NCBI GenBank assembly: GCA_017983795.1
Contig: JAGOAS010000008.1
Coordinates: 62,001 to 126,000, forward strand
Reading direction: 5' to 3'
DNA from: Piscinibacter sp.
Lineage (GTDB): Bacteria; Pseudomonadota; Gammaproteobacteria; Burkholderiales; Burkholderiaceae_C
DNA: 64,000 bases
Every line of letters starts with the position of its first letter. Position 1 is the stretch's first letter. Position numbers and translations under genes: made by a program. Below are positions 8,816-17,064 of the stretch, in pieces. The notes beneath the pieces were generated by a model, which saw only the letters and a list, made by a program, of their open reading frames with translations, did no database searches and was not told the DNA's origin.

Positions 8816-9186
8816 TGCAGCGTCGACGCGACGGCCAGCGCGAATTCCGGCACCGGCGAATCGAAGGGCCGGGCGTCTTCGGTCATGCAGAAGAAGGTGC
8901 CGTGCATTGAGCCGTGCGGCGTGCCGATGCGCGTCCAGCTGCTGTACTCGAAGCTCTCGCCTGGCTTGAGCAGCGGCTGGTGGCCCACCACCGCGAGCCC
9001 GCGCACCTCTTCGCTGCGGCCTTCGCCGTCGGTGATGATCCAGTGGCGCGCGATCAGCTGCGCCGTCACGTCGCCGGTGTTGCGGATGGTGACGGTGTAG
9101 GCGAAGGCGTGCTGGCCTTTCGCCGGGTCCGACTGCTCGGGCAGCGGCCGCACCACGACGGTATTGGTGAACTCGGGTCGTGCCAT
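8812..9186 (-). CDS. apaG: ApaG domain protein
   Basis: ApaG is a small cytoplasmic fibronectin-like protein. It was named for genetic links to cobalt/magnesium resistance and diadenosine tetraphosphate metabolism; its biochemical role is still unclear. The 124-residue product has the usual length and signatures: FAYTVTIRNTGDVTAQLIARHWIITD, then VGHQPLLKPGESFEYSSW and HGTMHGTFF-like text (GSMHGTFFCMTED). I chose MARPEF at 9186 because upstream residues are unlike the family. It is divergent from rpe and coupled to the recombinase-family gene. Confidence 0.93.
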   Translation of the reverse strand: MARPEFTNTVVVRPLPEQSDPAKGQHAFAYTVTIRNTGDVTAQLIARHWIITDGEGRSEEVRGLAVVGHQPLLKPGESFEYSSWTRIGTPHGSMHGTFFCMTEDARPFDSPVPEFALAVASTLH

Positions 9187-9242
9187 GCGGCGCATTCTAG
9201 GAGGCGACCTAGAATTCTGCCGACTCGCCTGGGCCTTCGACC

Positions 9243-9923
9243 ATGACCACCTACCGCATTGCACCGAGCATCCTCTCCGCCGACTTCGCCCGCCTCGGCG
9301 AGGAGGTGCGCGACGTGCTCGCCGCCGGCGCCGACTGGATCCACTTCGACGTGATGGACAACCATTACGTGCCCAACCTGACCTTCGGGCCGATGGTCTG
9401 CGAGGCGCTGCGCAAGCATGCGGTGACGCCGGCCGGCCACCGCGCCCCGATCGACGTGCACCTGATGGTGCAGCCGGTCGATGCGCTGGCCAGCGCCTTC
9501 GCCAAGGCGGGCGCGGATCTGGTGAGTTTCCACCCCGAGGCGAGCGCGCATGTCGATCGCACGTTGCAGCTCATCAAGGCCGAAGGCTGCCAGGCCGGCC
9601 TGGTGTTCAACCCGGCCACGCCGTTGGACGTGCTCGAGTGGGTGATCGACAAGGTCGACCTGGTGCTGATCATGAGCGTCAACCCGGGCTTCGGCGGGCA
9701 GAGCTTCATCCCGGCGGCGCTGAAGAAGATCGAGCGCGCGAGGAAGATCATCGACGCCAGCGGGCGCGACATCCGCCTCGAGGTCGACGGCGGCATCAAG
9801 GTCGACAACATCCGCGCCGCGGCCGATGCCGGCGCCGACACCTTCGTGGCCGGCAGCGCGATCTTCGGCCAGCGCGACTACAAGGCCGTCATCGACGCGA
9901 TGCGCGCGCGGCTGGCGCGCTGA
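9243..9923 (+). CDS. rpe: Ribulose-phosphate 3-epimerase
   Basis: Rpe interconverts D-ribulose 5-phosphate and D-xylulose 5-phosphate in the pentose phosphate pathway and the Calvin cycle. The 226-residue TIM barrel is full length. It starts with [18 protein letters not shown], then [20 protein letters not shown] (metal-binding His and Asp), [10 protein letters not shown], and [20 protein letters not shown]. It ends with the phosphate-binding region [10 protein letters not shown] and AGSAIFG. It stands alone, divergent from apaG. No other Calvin-cycle gene is present here. Confidence 0.97.
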   Translation: MTTYRIAPSILSADFARLGEEVRDVLAAGADWIHFDVMDNHYVPNLTFGPMVCEALRKHAVTPAGHRAPIDVHLMVQPVDALASAFAKAGADLVSFHPEASAHVDRTLQLIKAEGCQAGLVFNPATPLDVLEWVIDKVDLVLIMSVNPGFGGQSFIPAALKKIERARKIIDASGRDIRLEVDGGIKVDNIRAAADAGADTFVAGSAIFGQRDYKAVIDAMRARLAR

Positions 9924-10043
9924 GCGCCAGTACGCGACCAGAAGCGCGACAAGAAACGTTACGCGGCGATGCCGCGGCGAAAGGACGCCGGCGCACTCGC
10001 CACGCAGCATCACCTCACCCCTCAACAACGATGGAGTGATGTG

Positions 10044-10514
10044 ATGAAACGATGGATCAAGCGCACCCTGATCGGCGTGTTCGGCGCCAGCGTGCTGTTC
10101 GGCGGCCTGGCCGCCTGCTCGCACCGCCCGTACCACGGCGCGGGCTGGCAGACGATGAGCGAGGAAGACGCGGCCAGGATGAAGGCGCGCATCGTCGAGA
10201 AGGTGGCCGGCAAGCTGGATCTCGACGAAGCGCAGAAGGCCAGGCTGGGCGTGCTCGCCGATGCGTTGCGCGAACAGCGCAAGGCGCTCGTCGCCGGCGG
10301 CAACCCGCGCGAGCAGGTGCAGGCCCTGGTGGCCGGGCCGACCTTCGACCGCGCCGGCGCGAAGTCGCTGCTCGACGCCAAGACCGCCGCGCTGCAAGGC
10401 GGCAGCCCGGCGGTGATCGCCGCCTTCGGCGATTTCTACGACGGCCTGCGCCCCGAGCAGCAGGCCAGGCTGCGCGAGTTCATGAGCCGGGGCCGCCATG
10501 GCTGGCGCGGCTGA
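10044..10514 (+). CDS. Spy/CpxP-like periplasmic lipoprotein
   Basis: This 156-residue protein has a signal sequence with a lipobox-like GLAAC (Cys25). A mostly helical region with LDEAQKARLGVLADALREQRKAL resembles the LTxxQ repeats of Spy and CpxP, periplasmic chaperones and stress sensors. The start ATG at 10044 follows GGAGTGATGTG. It is followed immediately by an ICMT-like gene, an OmpR-type regulator and a histidine kinase, which supports a Cpx/Rst-like envelope-stress module. The family assignment is by pattern only. Confidence 0.75.
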   Translation: MKRWIKRTLIGVFGASVLFGGLAACSHRPYHGAGWQTMSEEDAARMKARIVEKVAGKLDLDEAQKARLGVLADALREQRKALVAGGNPREQVQALVAGPTFDRAGAKSLLDAKTAALQGGSPAVIAAFGDFYDGLRPEQQARLREFMSRGRHGWRG

Positions 10515-10875
10515 GGGCATCGCGCTGGCCGTGGGCGCGGCGGGCGCCGCGCTCGCCCTCGCCGGACTGGCCTGGTTCGCCTGGGCCGCCTGGTGCCTGG
10601 CACGCGCGCCCGTGGCACTGAGCTCGGCGGGCGCGCTGCGCGTGCTGGTCGACCACGGGCCCTATGCCTTCGGCCGCCACCCGATGTACCTCGGCGTGCT
10701 GCTGGCGCTGCTCGGTGCCGGGCTGGCCGTGGGCTCGCTCGCCAGCTTGCTGGCCGCGGGCGTGCTGTTCGCGTGGCTGCAGGCGCGTGTGATCCCGCGC
10801 GAGGAGGCGCGGCTGCGGCGTCGCTACGGCGGTTGGTACAGTGACTACGCGGACAGCGTGCCGCGCTGGTTCTAG
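10498..10875 (+). CDS. Isoprenylcysteine/phospholipid methyltransferase-like small membrane protein
   Basis: This 125-residue protein has three or four hydrophobic segments and the motif GPYAFGRHPMYLGVLLALLG. That is the SAM-binding signature of the ICMT/PEMT membrane methyltransferase families. C-terminal EEARLRRRYGGWYSDYADSVPRW fits the same fold. It is shorter than most members (150-200 residues), with only a minimal N-terminal part. It overlaps the preceding Spy-like gene by 17 bases and lies 11 bases before the response-regulator gene. The natural substrate is unknown. Confidence 0.75.
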   Translation: MAGAAEGIALAVGAAGAALALAGLAWFAWAAWCLARAPVALSSAGALRVLVDHGPYAFGRHPMYLGVLLALLGAGLAVGSLASLLAAGVLFAWLQARVIPREEARLRRRYGGWYSDYADSVPRWF

Positions 10876-10886
10876 ATGACGACCGC

Positions 10887-11567
10887 ATGCCCCGCCTGCT
10901 GCTGATCGACGACGACGAAGCCCTCGGCCCGCCGCTGCGCGCCTACCTCGCGCGTTCCGGCTTCGAGCTGGTTCACGCGACGCGGCCGAGCGCGGGCCTC
11001 GCGCTGCTGCGCCAGGGGGGCTTCGACGCCGCCATCCTCGATGTCATGCTGCCCGAGATGGATGGCTTCGAGCTGTGCCGCACCATCCGCAAGGAGAGCG
11101 GCCTGCCGATCGTCATGCTCACCGCGCGCGGCGACGTGATGGACCGCGTGGTCGGGCTCGAGCTCGGCGCCGACGACTACCTGCCCAAGCCCTTCGAGCC
11201 GCGCGAGCTGCTGGCGCGGCTGCAGACGGTGCTGCGCCGTGTCGCGCCGGCCGCCGCGGCGCCCGGCCGCGTGTGGCGCTTCGACGGCATCGAGATCGAC
11301 CTCGATCGCCGCAGCGTGCGGCGCCAGGGCGAGGCGATCGATCTCACCGGCACCGAGTTCGAGCTGCTGGTGCTGCTGGCCGGCACCCCGGCCAAGGTGT
11401 TCTCGCGCGACGACATCCTCGAGCGCCTGCGCGGCCACGCCGCGGAAGACATCCACACGCGCGCCGTCGACATCCTCGTCAGCCGGCTGCGCCGCAAGCT
11501 CGAGCCGCTGAACTGCATCAAGACGCTGCGCAACGCCGGCTACACCTTCGCCGGGGTGCGCGCGTGA
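10887..11567 (+). CDS. OmpR-family response regulator
   Basis: This 226-residue regulator has a receiver domain with the acidic pocket LIDDDE and phospho-acceptor Asp52 (AAILDVMLPEMDG), plus the conserved Thr and Lys (MLTARG, DYLPKPF). A C-terminal winged helix follows from about residue 128 (LTGTEFELLVLLA; DILVSRLRRKLEP). It resembles CpxR and RstA. It overlaps the downstream kinase gene (GTGA). With the Spy-like gene upstream it likely responds to envelope stress. Confidence 0.93.
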   Translation: MPRLLLIDDDEALGPPLRAYLARSGFELVHATRPSAGLALLRQGGFDAAILDVMLPEMDGFELCRTIRKESGLPIVMLTARGDVMDRVVGLELGADDYLPKPFEPRELLARLQTVLRRVAPAAAAPGRVWRFDGIEIDLDRRSVRRQGEAIDLTGTEFELLVLLAGTPAKVFSRDDILERLRGHAAEDIHTRAVDILVSRLRRKLEPLNCIKTLRNAGYTFAGVRA

Positions 11568-12886
11568 GGGCCAGGCGCAGCGGCCGCTGGAAGGCGGCGC
11601 ACCGGCGCTGGCGCCACTCGCTGAAGTGGCGCCTGGTCACGCTGTTCCTGCTGCTCGCGCTGGCCACCACCGCGGTGTTCATGTTCGGCACGCAGCGCGC
11701 GCTGCAATCGGGCTGGCAGGGCTGGGTGCGGCCCATCGTCGACGACTATGCCGAGCGCCTGGTGGCCGAGATCGGCTCGCCGCCCGACCCGGCGCGCGCG
11801 CAGGCGATCGTGGCGCGGCTGCCGCTTTCCATCCGCATCGACGGCCCGCAGCTGCACTACGACTCGCATCCGCGCGACGAGGCGCTGCACGCGCGCCGCT
11901 TCGACCCGTCGCAGTGGGGGCTGGTGCGGCACAGCGCCGACGGCTACCGCATCGCCTTCGGCCTGGCCGTGCCTTCGCCCGAGGCGCGCCCGCGCCTGGC
12001 CGGCTGGTTTACGCTCGCCGCGCTGCTGCTGCTCACCGCGCTGGCCTATGCCTACGTGCGCCGCCTGCTGCGGCCGCTGGAGGCGATCGGCGAGGGCGTG
12101 GCGCGCTTCGGGCGCGGCGAGTTCGGCACGCCCATCGCGGTCGTGCAGCACGACGAGCTGGGCGAACTCTCGGAGCGCATCAACCGCATGGCCGCCAGCC
12201 TGCAGGGCATGCTCGATGCCAAGCGCGCGCTGCTGCTGGCGATCAGCCACGAGCTGCGCAGCCCCTTGACGCGCGCGCGACTGAATGCCGAGCTGGTGCC
12301 GGAAGGCGAGCACCGCGATGCGCTGCTGCGCGACCTCGGCGAGATGCGCGACCTGATCACCGACCTGCTGGAGAGCGAGCGCCTCGCCGCCGGCCACGCC
12401 GCGCTGCAGACCGAGGCGGTCGACCTCGCCGCGCTGGCGCGCGAGGTGGTCGAGGCCGGCTTCGCGGGCCGTGCGCTGCGGCTCGATCTCGCGCCGGACA
12501 TCGCCCCCGTGCAGGCCGATCCGACGCGCCTCAAGCTGCTGCTGCGCAACCTGATCGACAACGCGCTGCGCCACAGCGCCGAGGCGGGCGAAGCGCCGAC
12601 GCTGTTCCTCGCGCGGCACGGCAGCGGTGCGCAGGCGCAGCTCGAACTCGGCGTGCGCGACCACGGCCCCGGCGTCACCGACGAGCAGCTGCAGCGCCTG
12701 GCCGAGCCCTTCTACCGCGTCGACAGCGCGCGCACGCGCAGCGCGGGCGGCGTCGGCCTCGGCCTGGCGCTGTGCAAGCTGGTGGCGCAGGCGCATGGCG
12801 GCGAACTGCTCATCGAGCGCGCCCAGCCCGGGCTGCGGGTGGCGATGCGCTGGGCGCCGGCGCGCCGCGGCCCGGGCCGAGATTGA
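11564..12886 (+). CDS. Sensor histidine kinase, CpxA/RstB-like
   Basis: This 440-residue kinase starts at a GTG overlapping the regulator's stop. The frame is open far upstream, but that stretch is a shadow of the regulator gene. It has an N-terminal membrane helix (about residues 24-45), a periplasmic region of ~100 residues, a second helix (WFTLAALLLLTALAYAYV) and a HAMP linker. Phospho-acceptor His229 sits in AISHELRSPLTRAR. The ATPase has N-box LIDNALRHS and G-boxes DHGPGVT and GVGLGLALC. It is the partner of the preceding OmpR-type regulator. Confidence 0.92.
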   Translation: MRARRSGRWKAAHRRWRHSLKWRLVTLFLLLALATTAVFMFGTQRALQSGWQGWVRPIVDDYAERLVAEIGSPPDPARAQAIVARLPLSIRIDGPQLHYDSHPRDEALHARRFDPSQWGLVRHSADGYRIAFGLAVPSPEARPRLAGWFTLAALLLLTALAYAYVRRLLRPLEAIGEGVARFGRGEFGTPIAVVQHDELGELSERINRMAASLQGMLDAKRALLLAISHELRSPLTRARLNAELVPEGEHRDALLRDLGEMRDLITDLLESERLAAGHAALQTEAVDLAALAREVVEAGFAGRALRLDLAPDIAPVQADPTRLKLLLRNLIDNALRHSAEAGEAPTLFLARHGSGAQAQLELGVRDHGPGVTDEQLQRLAEPFYRVDSARTRSAGGVGLGLALCKLVAQAHGGELLIERAQPGLRVAMRWAPARRGPGRD

Positions 12887-12932
12887 CCGACCTCAAGACA
12901 GCCGGGCCGGCGACGCATAGACTCCGCCGACC

Positions 12933-14837
12933 ATGCCCCGCAGCCCGCAGACCTGGACCCTCGGCACCAAGCTGGCCCTGGTGGCCTCGCCGTTCCTGCT
13001 CTTCGGGCTGGTGCTGATCAGCGTGACGCTGTGGGTCTCGTGGCAGCTCGACGGCGGCGCTGCGGCGGTCAACGAGGCCGGGCGCATGCGCATGCAGACC
13101 TACCGCATCGCCCTGACCGTGAGCACCGGCGACCGCGCCGCGCTGCCCGCCCTGGTGAAGGAGTTCGAGACCAGCCTGGCCGTGCTGCACCACGGCGACC
13201 CGGATCGCCCGCTCTTCCTGCCCTGGGACGAGGAGGTCGCGCAGCGTTTTGCGATGGTGGAGTCCGACTGGCAGCGCTACCGCGAGCGCTGGACGAGCAC
13301 GCCGCTGGCCAGTATCGACGGCCTGCGCCCGGACAGCGCGGCCTTCAGCGGCCACATCGATGCGTTGGTGGCGGCCATCGAGAAGCACCTGTCGCGCTGG
13401 ACCGCGCTGACGCACCTGCTGCAGACCGCCATGATGGTGGCCGCCGTGATCGGCGCGGCGGTGCTGATGTTCACCGGCTACCGCCTCGTGCTCGAGCCGG
13501 TGGGCGAGCTCAAGGGCGCCATCGAGGGCATCCAGGGCGGCAACTTCGACACGCGCGTCGAGCGCAGTTCGAACGACGAGTTCGGCACGCTGGCCGAAGG
13601 CTTCAACGAGATGGCCGACCACCTGCAGCAGATGTACCGCGGCCTGGAGGCCAAGGTCAGCGAGAAGACCGCGCAGCTGGAGGAAAAGCGCGAGCGCCTC
13701 GAGGTGCTGTACGACGTCACCGCGCTGGTGGCCGGCGCCACCGCGCTGGAGCCGCTGGCGCAGGGTTTTGCGCAGCGCGTGCGGCAGGCGGTGCACGCCG
13801 ATGCGGTGGCGCTGCGCTGGTCCGACGAGACGCAGCAGCGCTACCTGATGCTCGCCAGCGAAGGGCTCACCGAGCGCATGTCGGCGGCCGAGCAGTGCGT
13901 CGACGCCGGCCAGTGCCATTGCGGCATCCCCGATCGCACGGCGCCCGGCGTGCGCGTGATCCCGCTGCGCGCCGAGACGATGGCGCTCTCGCATTGCCGC
14001 GAGGCCGGCTTCGAGACCGTGGTGTCGGTGCCGGTGCGCCTGCACGAGCGCGTGATGGGCGAGATCGACCTGTTCTTCCACGCGCAGTATTCGCTGTCGG
14101 AATCCGAGCGCTCGCTGCTCGAGGCGCTGGCCCTGCACCTGGCCGGCGCGATCGAGAACCTGCGCCTGAATGCACTCGCCAAGGAAGACGCGGTCTCGCA
14201 GGAGCGCAGCTTCATCGCGCGCGAGCTGCACGATTCGATCGCCCAGTCGCTGGCCTTCCTGAAGATCCAGGTGCAGCTGCTGCGCGACGCGCAGCGCTCG
14301 GGCGACGCGGCGCGCATGGAGCAGGCCGTCGGCGAGATCGACGCCGGCGTGCGCGAGAGCTACGGCGACGTGCGCGAGCTGCTGATGCACTTCCGCACGC
14401 GCAGCCGCGGCGAGGACATCGAGCCGGCGCTGCAGACCACGCTGCGCAAGTTCGAGCACCAGAGCGGCCTGCACGCCGAGCTGCAGGTGCGCGGCCACGG
14501 CCTGCCGCTGCCGGCGGACACGCAGCTGCAGGTGCTGCACATCGTGCAGGAGGCGCTGTCCAACGTGCGCAAGCACGCGCACGCGGCGCGCATCTGGGTC
14601 GAGGTGCAGCAGCAGCCGCAGTGGCGCTTCGAGGTGCGCGACGACGGCATCGGTTTCGACGTCGAGGCCGGCCCGCTCGACGAGACGCACGTCGGCCGGC
14701 GCATCATGGTCGAGCGCGCCGAACGCATCGGCGCGCAGCTCGAGACCTTCTCGGTGCCCGGGCGCGGCACCTCGGTGGTGCTGACGCTGCCGCCGGCGGC
14801 GGGCGCCACGGCGGCCCCCCTCAAGGACGCGGCATGA
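12933..14837 (+). CDS. narX: Nitrate/nitrite sensor histidine kinase NarX
   Basis: This 634-residue membrane kinase senses periplasmic nitrate/nitrite and phosphorylates NarL. The first membrane helix (about 13-38) is followed by a P-box-like NEAGRMRMQTYRIA at residues 47-60, the nitrate-binding helix of NarX/NarQ. A four-helix periplasmic domain, second helix (about 160-182) and HAMP follow. A GAF-like central module contains CVDAGQCHCG, matching the cysteine cluster of NarX. A HisKA_3 domain has His433 in ARELHDSIAQSL. The C-terminal ATPase has DDGIGFD and GRGTSVVL. It lies next to narL and upstream of narK1K2GHJI. Confidence 0.95.
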   Translation: MPRSPQTWTLGTKLALVASPFLLFGLVLISVTLWVSWQLDGGAAAVNEAGRMRMQTYRIALTVSTGDRAALPALVKEFETSLAVLHHGDPDRPLFLPWDEEVAQRFAMVESDWQRYRERWTSTPLASIDGLRPDSAAFSGHIDALVAAIEKHLSRWTALTHLLQTAMMVAAVIGAAVLMFTGYRLVLEPVGELKGAIEGIQGGNFDTRVERSSNDEFGTLAEGFNEMADHLQQMYRGLEAKVSEKTAQLEEKRERLEVLYDVTALVAGATALEPLAQGFAQRVRQAVHADAVALRWSDETQQRYLMLASEGLTERMSAAEQCVDAGQCHCGIPDRTAPGVRVIPLRAETMALSHCREAGFETVVSVPVRLHERVMGEIDLFFHAQYSLSESERSLLEALALHLAGAIENLRLNALAKEDAVSQERSFIARELHDSIAQSLAFLKIQVQLLRDAQRSGDAARMEQAVGEIDAGVRESYGDVRELLMHFRTRSRGEDIEPALQTTLRKFEHQSGLHAELQVRGHGLPLPADTQLQVLHIVQEALSNVRKHAHAARIWVEVQQQPQWRFEVRDDGIGFDVEAGPLDETHVGRRIMVERAERIGAQLETFSVPGRGTSVVLTLPPAAGATAAPLKDAA

Positions 14838-14842
14838 GTGCA

Positions 14843-14925
14843 GTGAAGCGGGCCGAGTGCCGGGCCGCTCCCAAGCCGGCCCGCATCCCCTCGGGGGATC
14901 GGCCGACGTACCCGTCGGACGAGGG
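14843..14925. repeat. Structured spacer with three tandem hairpins between narX and narL
   Basis: Three inverted repeats lie head to tail: CGGGCC (14861-14866) with GGCCCG (14878-14883), ATCCCC (14885-14890) with GGGGAT (14894-14899), and CCGACG (14903-14908) with CGTCGG (14913-14918). The block ends just before narL and has no T-tract. It resembles intergenic repeat elements I recall from related Burkholderiales, which I could not check. It may tune the narX:narL ratio. Confidence 0.55.
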
Positions 14926-14931
14926 GCTGTC

Positions 14932-15600
14932 ATGACTCCAGTGAGGATTCTGGTGGTCGACGACCACTCGCTGTTCCGCCGCGGCGTGATGGCGCTGCTC
15001 GGGCTCGACCCGGACTTCCAGGTGGTGGGCGATGCCGGCGACGCGGGCGAGGCGCAGCGCCGCGCGCGCGAGCTGCAGCCCGACCTGATCCTGCTCGACA
15101 ACCACATGCCCGGCGTCAACGGCGTCGACGCGCTGCCCGCGCTGCGCGAGGCGGCGCCTGCGGCGCGCGTGATCATGCTGACCGTCAGCGAGGACGAGCA
15201 GGATCTCGCCGCCGCGCTGCGCAACGGCGCCTGCGGCTACCTGCTCAAGACCGCCGAGGGCGAGGTGCTGGCCGCGGCGATCCGCCGCGCGATGCGCGGC
15301 GAGAGCGTGGTGGCCGAGGAGATGACCGGCAAGCTGGTGGCCGCCTTCCGCGGCGCCCAGGCCGGGGTGGGCGGCGGCGCCGAGCCGGCCGCGCCGAGCT
15401 CGCCGCTCGACCCGCTCTCGCCGCGCGAGCGCGAGATCCTGCGCGGCATCGCGCGCGGCGAGAGCAACAAGGAGATCGGCCGCACCCTGGGCATCGCCGA
15501 GACCACCGTGAAGATCCACGTTCAGCACGTGCTGCGCAAGCTCGACGTGGCCTCGCGCGTGCAGGCCGCGGTGATTGCCACCGAGCACGGGCTGGGTTGA
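14932..15600 (+). CDS. narL: Nitrate/nitrite response regulator NarL
   Basis: This 222-residue NarL/FixJ-type regulator has a receiver domain (VVDDHSLFRRG) with phospho-acceptor Asp56 in ILLDNHMPGVNG. The C-terminal LuxR-type helix-turn-helix (LSPREREILRGIARGESNKEIGRTLGIAETTVKIHVQHVLRKL) spans about residues 160-205. I chose the ATG at 14932 because the receiver begins right after it; upstream sequence is the hairpin-rich spacer. It is expected to activate the downstream narK/narG genes together with FNR. Confidence 0.95.
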   Translation: MTPVRILVVDDHSLFRRGVMALLGLDPDFQVVGDAGDAGEAQRRARELQPDLILLDNHMPGVNGVDALPALREAAPAARVIMLTVSEDEQDLAAALRNGACGYLLKTAEGEVLAAAIRRAMRGESVVAEEMTGKLVAAFRGAQAGVGGGAEPAAPSSPLDPLSPREREILRGIARGESNKEIGRTLGIAETTVKIHVQHVLRKLDVASRVQAAVIATEHGLG

Positions 15601-15608
15601 GCCGCGCC

Positions 15609-15634
15609 GCCGGGTTGCCCGGCCTGTCTTTCTT
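15609..15634 (+). terminator. Probable Rho-independent terminator of narXL
   Basis: GCCGGG (15609-15614) pairs with CCCGGC (15618-15623) around a TTG loop. It is followed by CTGTCTTTCTT. The stem is short but entirely G-C, and it lies nine bases after the narL stop. It would separate narXL transcripts from the narK operon. Confidence 0.5.
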
Positions 15635-15646
15635 GATTTGAATCAA
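15633..15646. promoter_or_regulatory. FNR/Anr box upstream of narK1
   Basis: TTGATTTGAATCAA is a perfect match to the FNR consensus TTGAT-N4-ATCAA. It lies 148 bases before the narK1 start. A weak -10-like GACGAT is at 15671-15676, roughly where a promoter with FNR at -41.5 would need it. This predicts oxygen-limited activation of the nar operon. A second promoter nearer the gene is possible. Confidence 0.8.
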
Positions 15647-15794
15647 ACGGCGCGCGTCATCGTTCTTCCGGACGATGGCCGCGATCCCGACACTCCTCCT
15701 TTCGCAGTGGCGCGGGCCTCCCGGCGATGGATGCACCGAAAGCCGCCGGCTTTCTACAGTGCGCGCATCACATGAGAGAAGGAGGGTCTTCGCC

Positions 15795-17045
15795 ATGAGT
15801 CGACAAGGACAAGCGCTGTCGGTGCTGATCGTCAGCACCCTGGCGTTCACGGTGTGCTTCATGGTCTGGATGATGTTCGGCGTGATCGGCATCCCGATCA
15901 AGAAGCAGCTGGGCCTCAATGCCACCGAATTCGGCCTGCTGACGGCCACGCCGGTGCTCACCGGCTCGCTGATCCGCGTGCCGCTGGGCATCTGGACCGA
16001 CAAGTACGGCGGCCGCATCGTCATGGCCGTGCTGATGGCCCTCACGGTGCCCGCCATCTGGCTGATGGCCTACGCCACGCAGTACTGGCACTTCCTCACC
16101 ATCGGGCTGTTCGTCGGCCTGGCCGGCGGCTCGTTCTCGGTGGGCACGCCCTACGTGGCGCGCTGGTTCCCGAAGAACCGCCAGGGCTTCGCGATGGGCG
16201 TCTACGGCGCCGGCAACTCGGGCGCCGCGGTGAACAAGTTCATCGCGCCGGCGCTGGTCGTGGCCTTCGGCTGGACCATGGTGCCGCAGGTCTATGCGGC
16301 GGTGATGCTGGGCACGGTGATCCTGTTCTGGATGTTCAGCCACAGCGACCCGGCGCACCTGGTGCCCTCCAACACCAAGTTCAGCGACCAGCTCAAGGCG
16401 CTGAAGGATCCGCGCGTGCTCAAGTACTGCCAGTACTACTCGATCGTGTTCGGCGGCTACGTCGCGCTGTCGCTGTGGATGGTGCAGTACTACGTCGGCG
16501 AGTACGGCCTGGACATCCGCGCCGCCGCGCTGCTGGCGGCCTGCTTCTCGCTGCCCGGCGGCGTGCTGCGCGCGATCGGCGGCTGGCTGTCCGACAAGTA
16601 CGGCGCGCACGGCGTCACCTGGTGGGTGATGTGGGTGAGCTGGATCTGCCTGTTCCTGCTGTCCTACCCGCAGACCGACTTCACGGTGCAGACCGTCAAC
16701 GGCACCAGCACCTTCCACATCGGGCTGAATGTCTACGCCTTCACCTTCCTGATGGCGATCCTGGGCGTCGCCTTCGCCTTCGGCAAGGCCAGCGTCTTCA
16801 AGTACATCAGCGACGACTATCCCAGCAACATCGGCACCATCAGCGGCATCGTCGGCCTGGCCGGCGGCCTGGGCGGCTTCGTGCTGCCCATCATGTTCGG
16901 CGCCCTGATGGACCTGACCGGCGTGCGTTCCAGCGCCTTCATGCTGATGTACGGCGTGGTCTGGGTCTCGCTGATCTGGATGTACTGGACCGAGGTGCGC
17001 CGGACCGAAGTCATCGGCCCCCGCTCGCAGGCCTTCGCCCGCTAA
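15795..17045 (+). CDS. narK1: Nitrate/nitrite MFS transporter, NarK1 type
   Basis: This 416-residue transporter of about 12 membrane helices belongs to the nitrate/nitrite porter family. Both nitrate signatures are visible: GLAGGSFSVGTPYVARWFP..AGNSGAAVN in helix 5 and GIVGLAGGLGGFVLPIMFG in helix 11. The conserved substrate arginine is expected in IRVPLGIWTD. The shorter NarK1 type is usually a proton-driven nitrate importer. The ATG at 15795 follows a strong AAGGAGG. It is the first gene of narK1-narK2-narGHJI. Confidence 0.93.
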   Translation: MSRQGQALSVLIVSTLAFTVCFMVWMMFGVIGIPIKKQLGLNATEFGLLTATPVLTGSLIRVPLGIWTDKYGGRIVMAVLMALTVPAIWLMAYATQYWHFLTIGLFVGLAGGSFSVGTPYVARWFPKNRQGFAMGVYGAGNSGAAVNKFIAPALVVAFGWTMVPQVYAAVMLGTVILFWMFSHSDPAHLVPSNTKFSDQLKALKDPRVLKYCQYYSIVFGGYVALSLWMVQYYVGEYGLDIRAAALLAACFSLPGGVLRAIGGWLSDKYGAHGVTWWVMWVSWICLFLLSYPQTDFTVQTVNGTSTFHIGLNVYAFTFLMAILGVAFAFGKASVFKYISDDYPSNIGTISGIVGLAGGLGGFVLPIMFGALMDLTGVRSSAFMLMYGVVWVSLIWMYWTEVRRTEVIGPRSQAFAR

Positions 17046-17064
17046 GCTTTCCGGAGAATCAACA

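Noticed and set aside
12810..15224. Long minus-strand frame opposite narX and narL
   Set aside because: Antisense shadow of two recognised genes; no domain or start signal.
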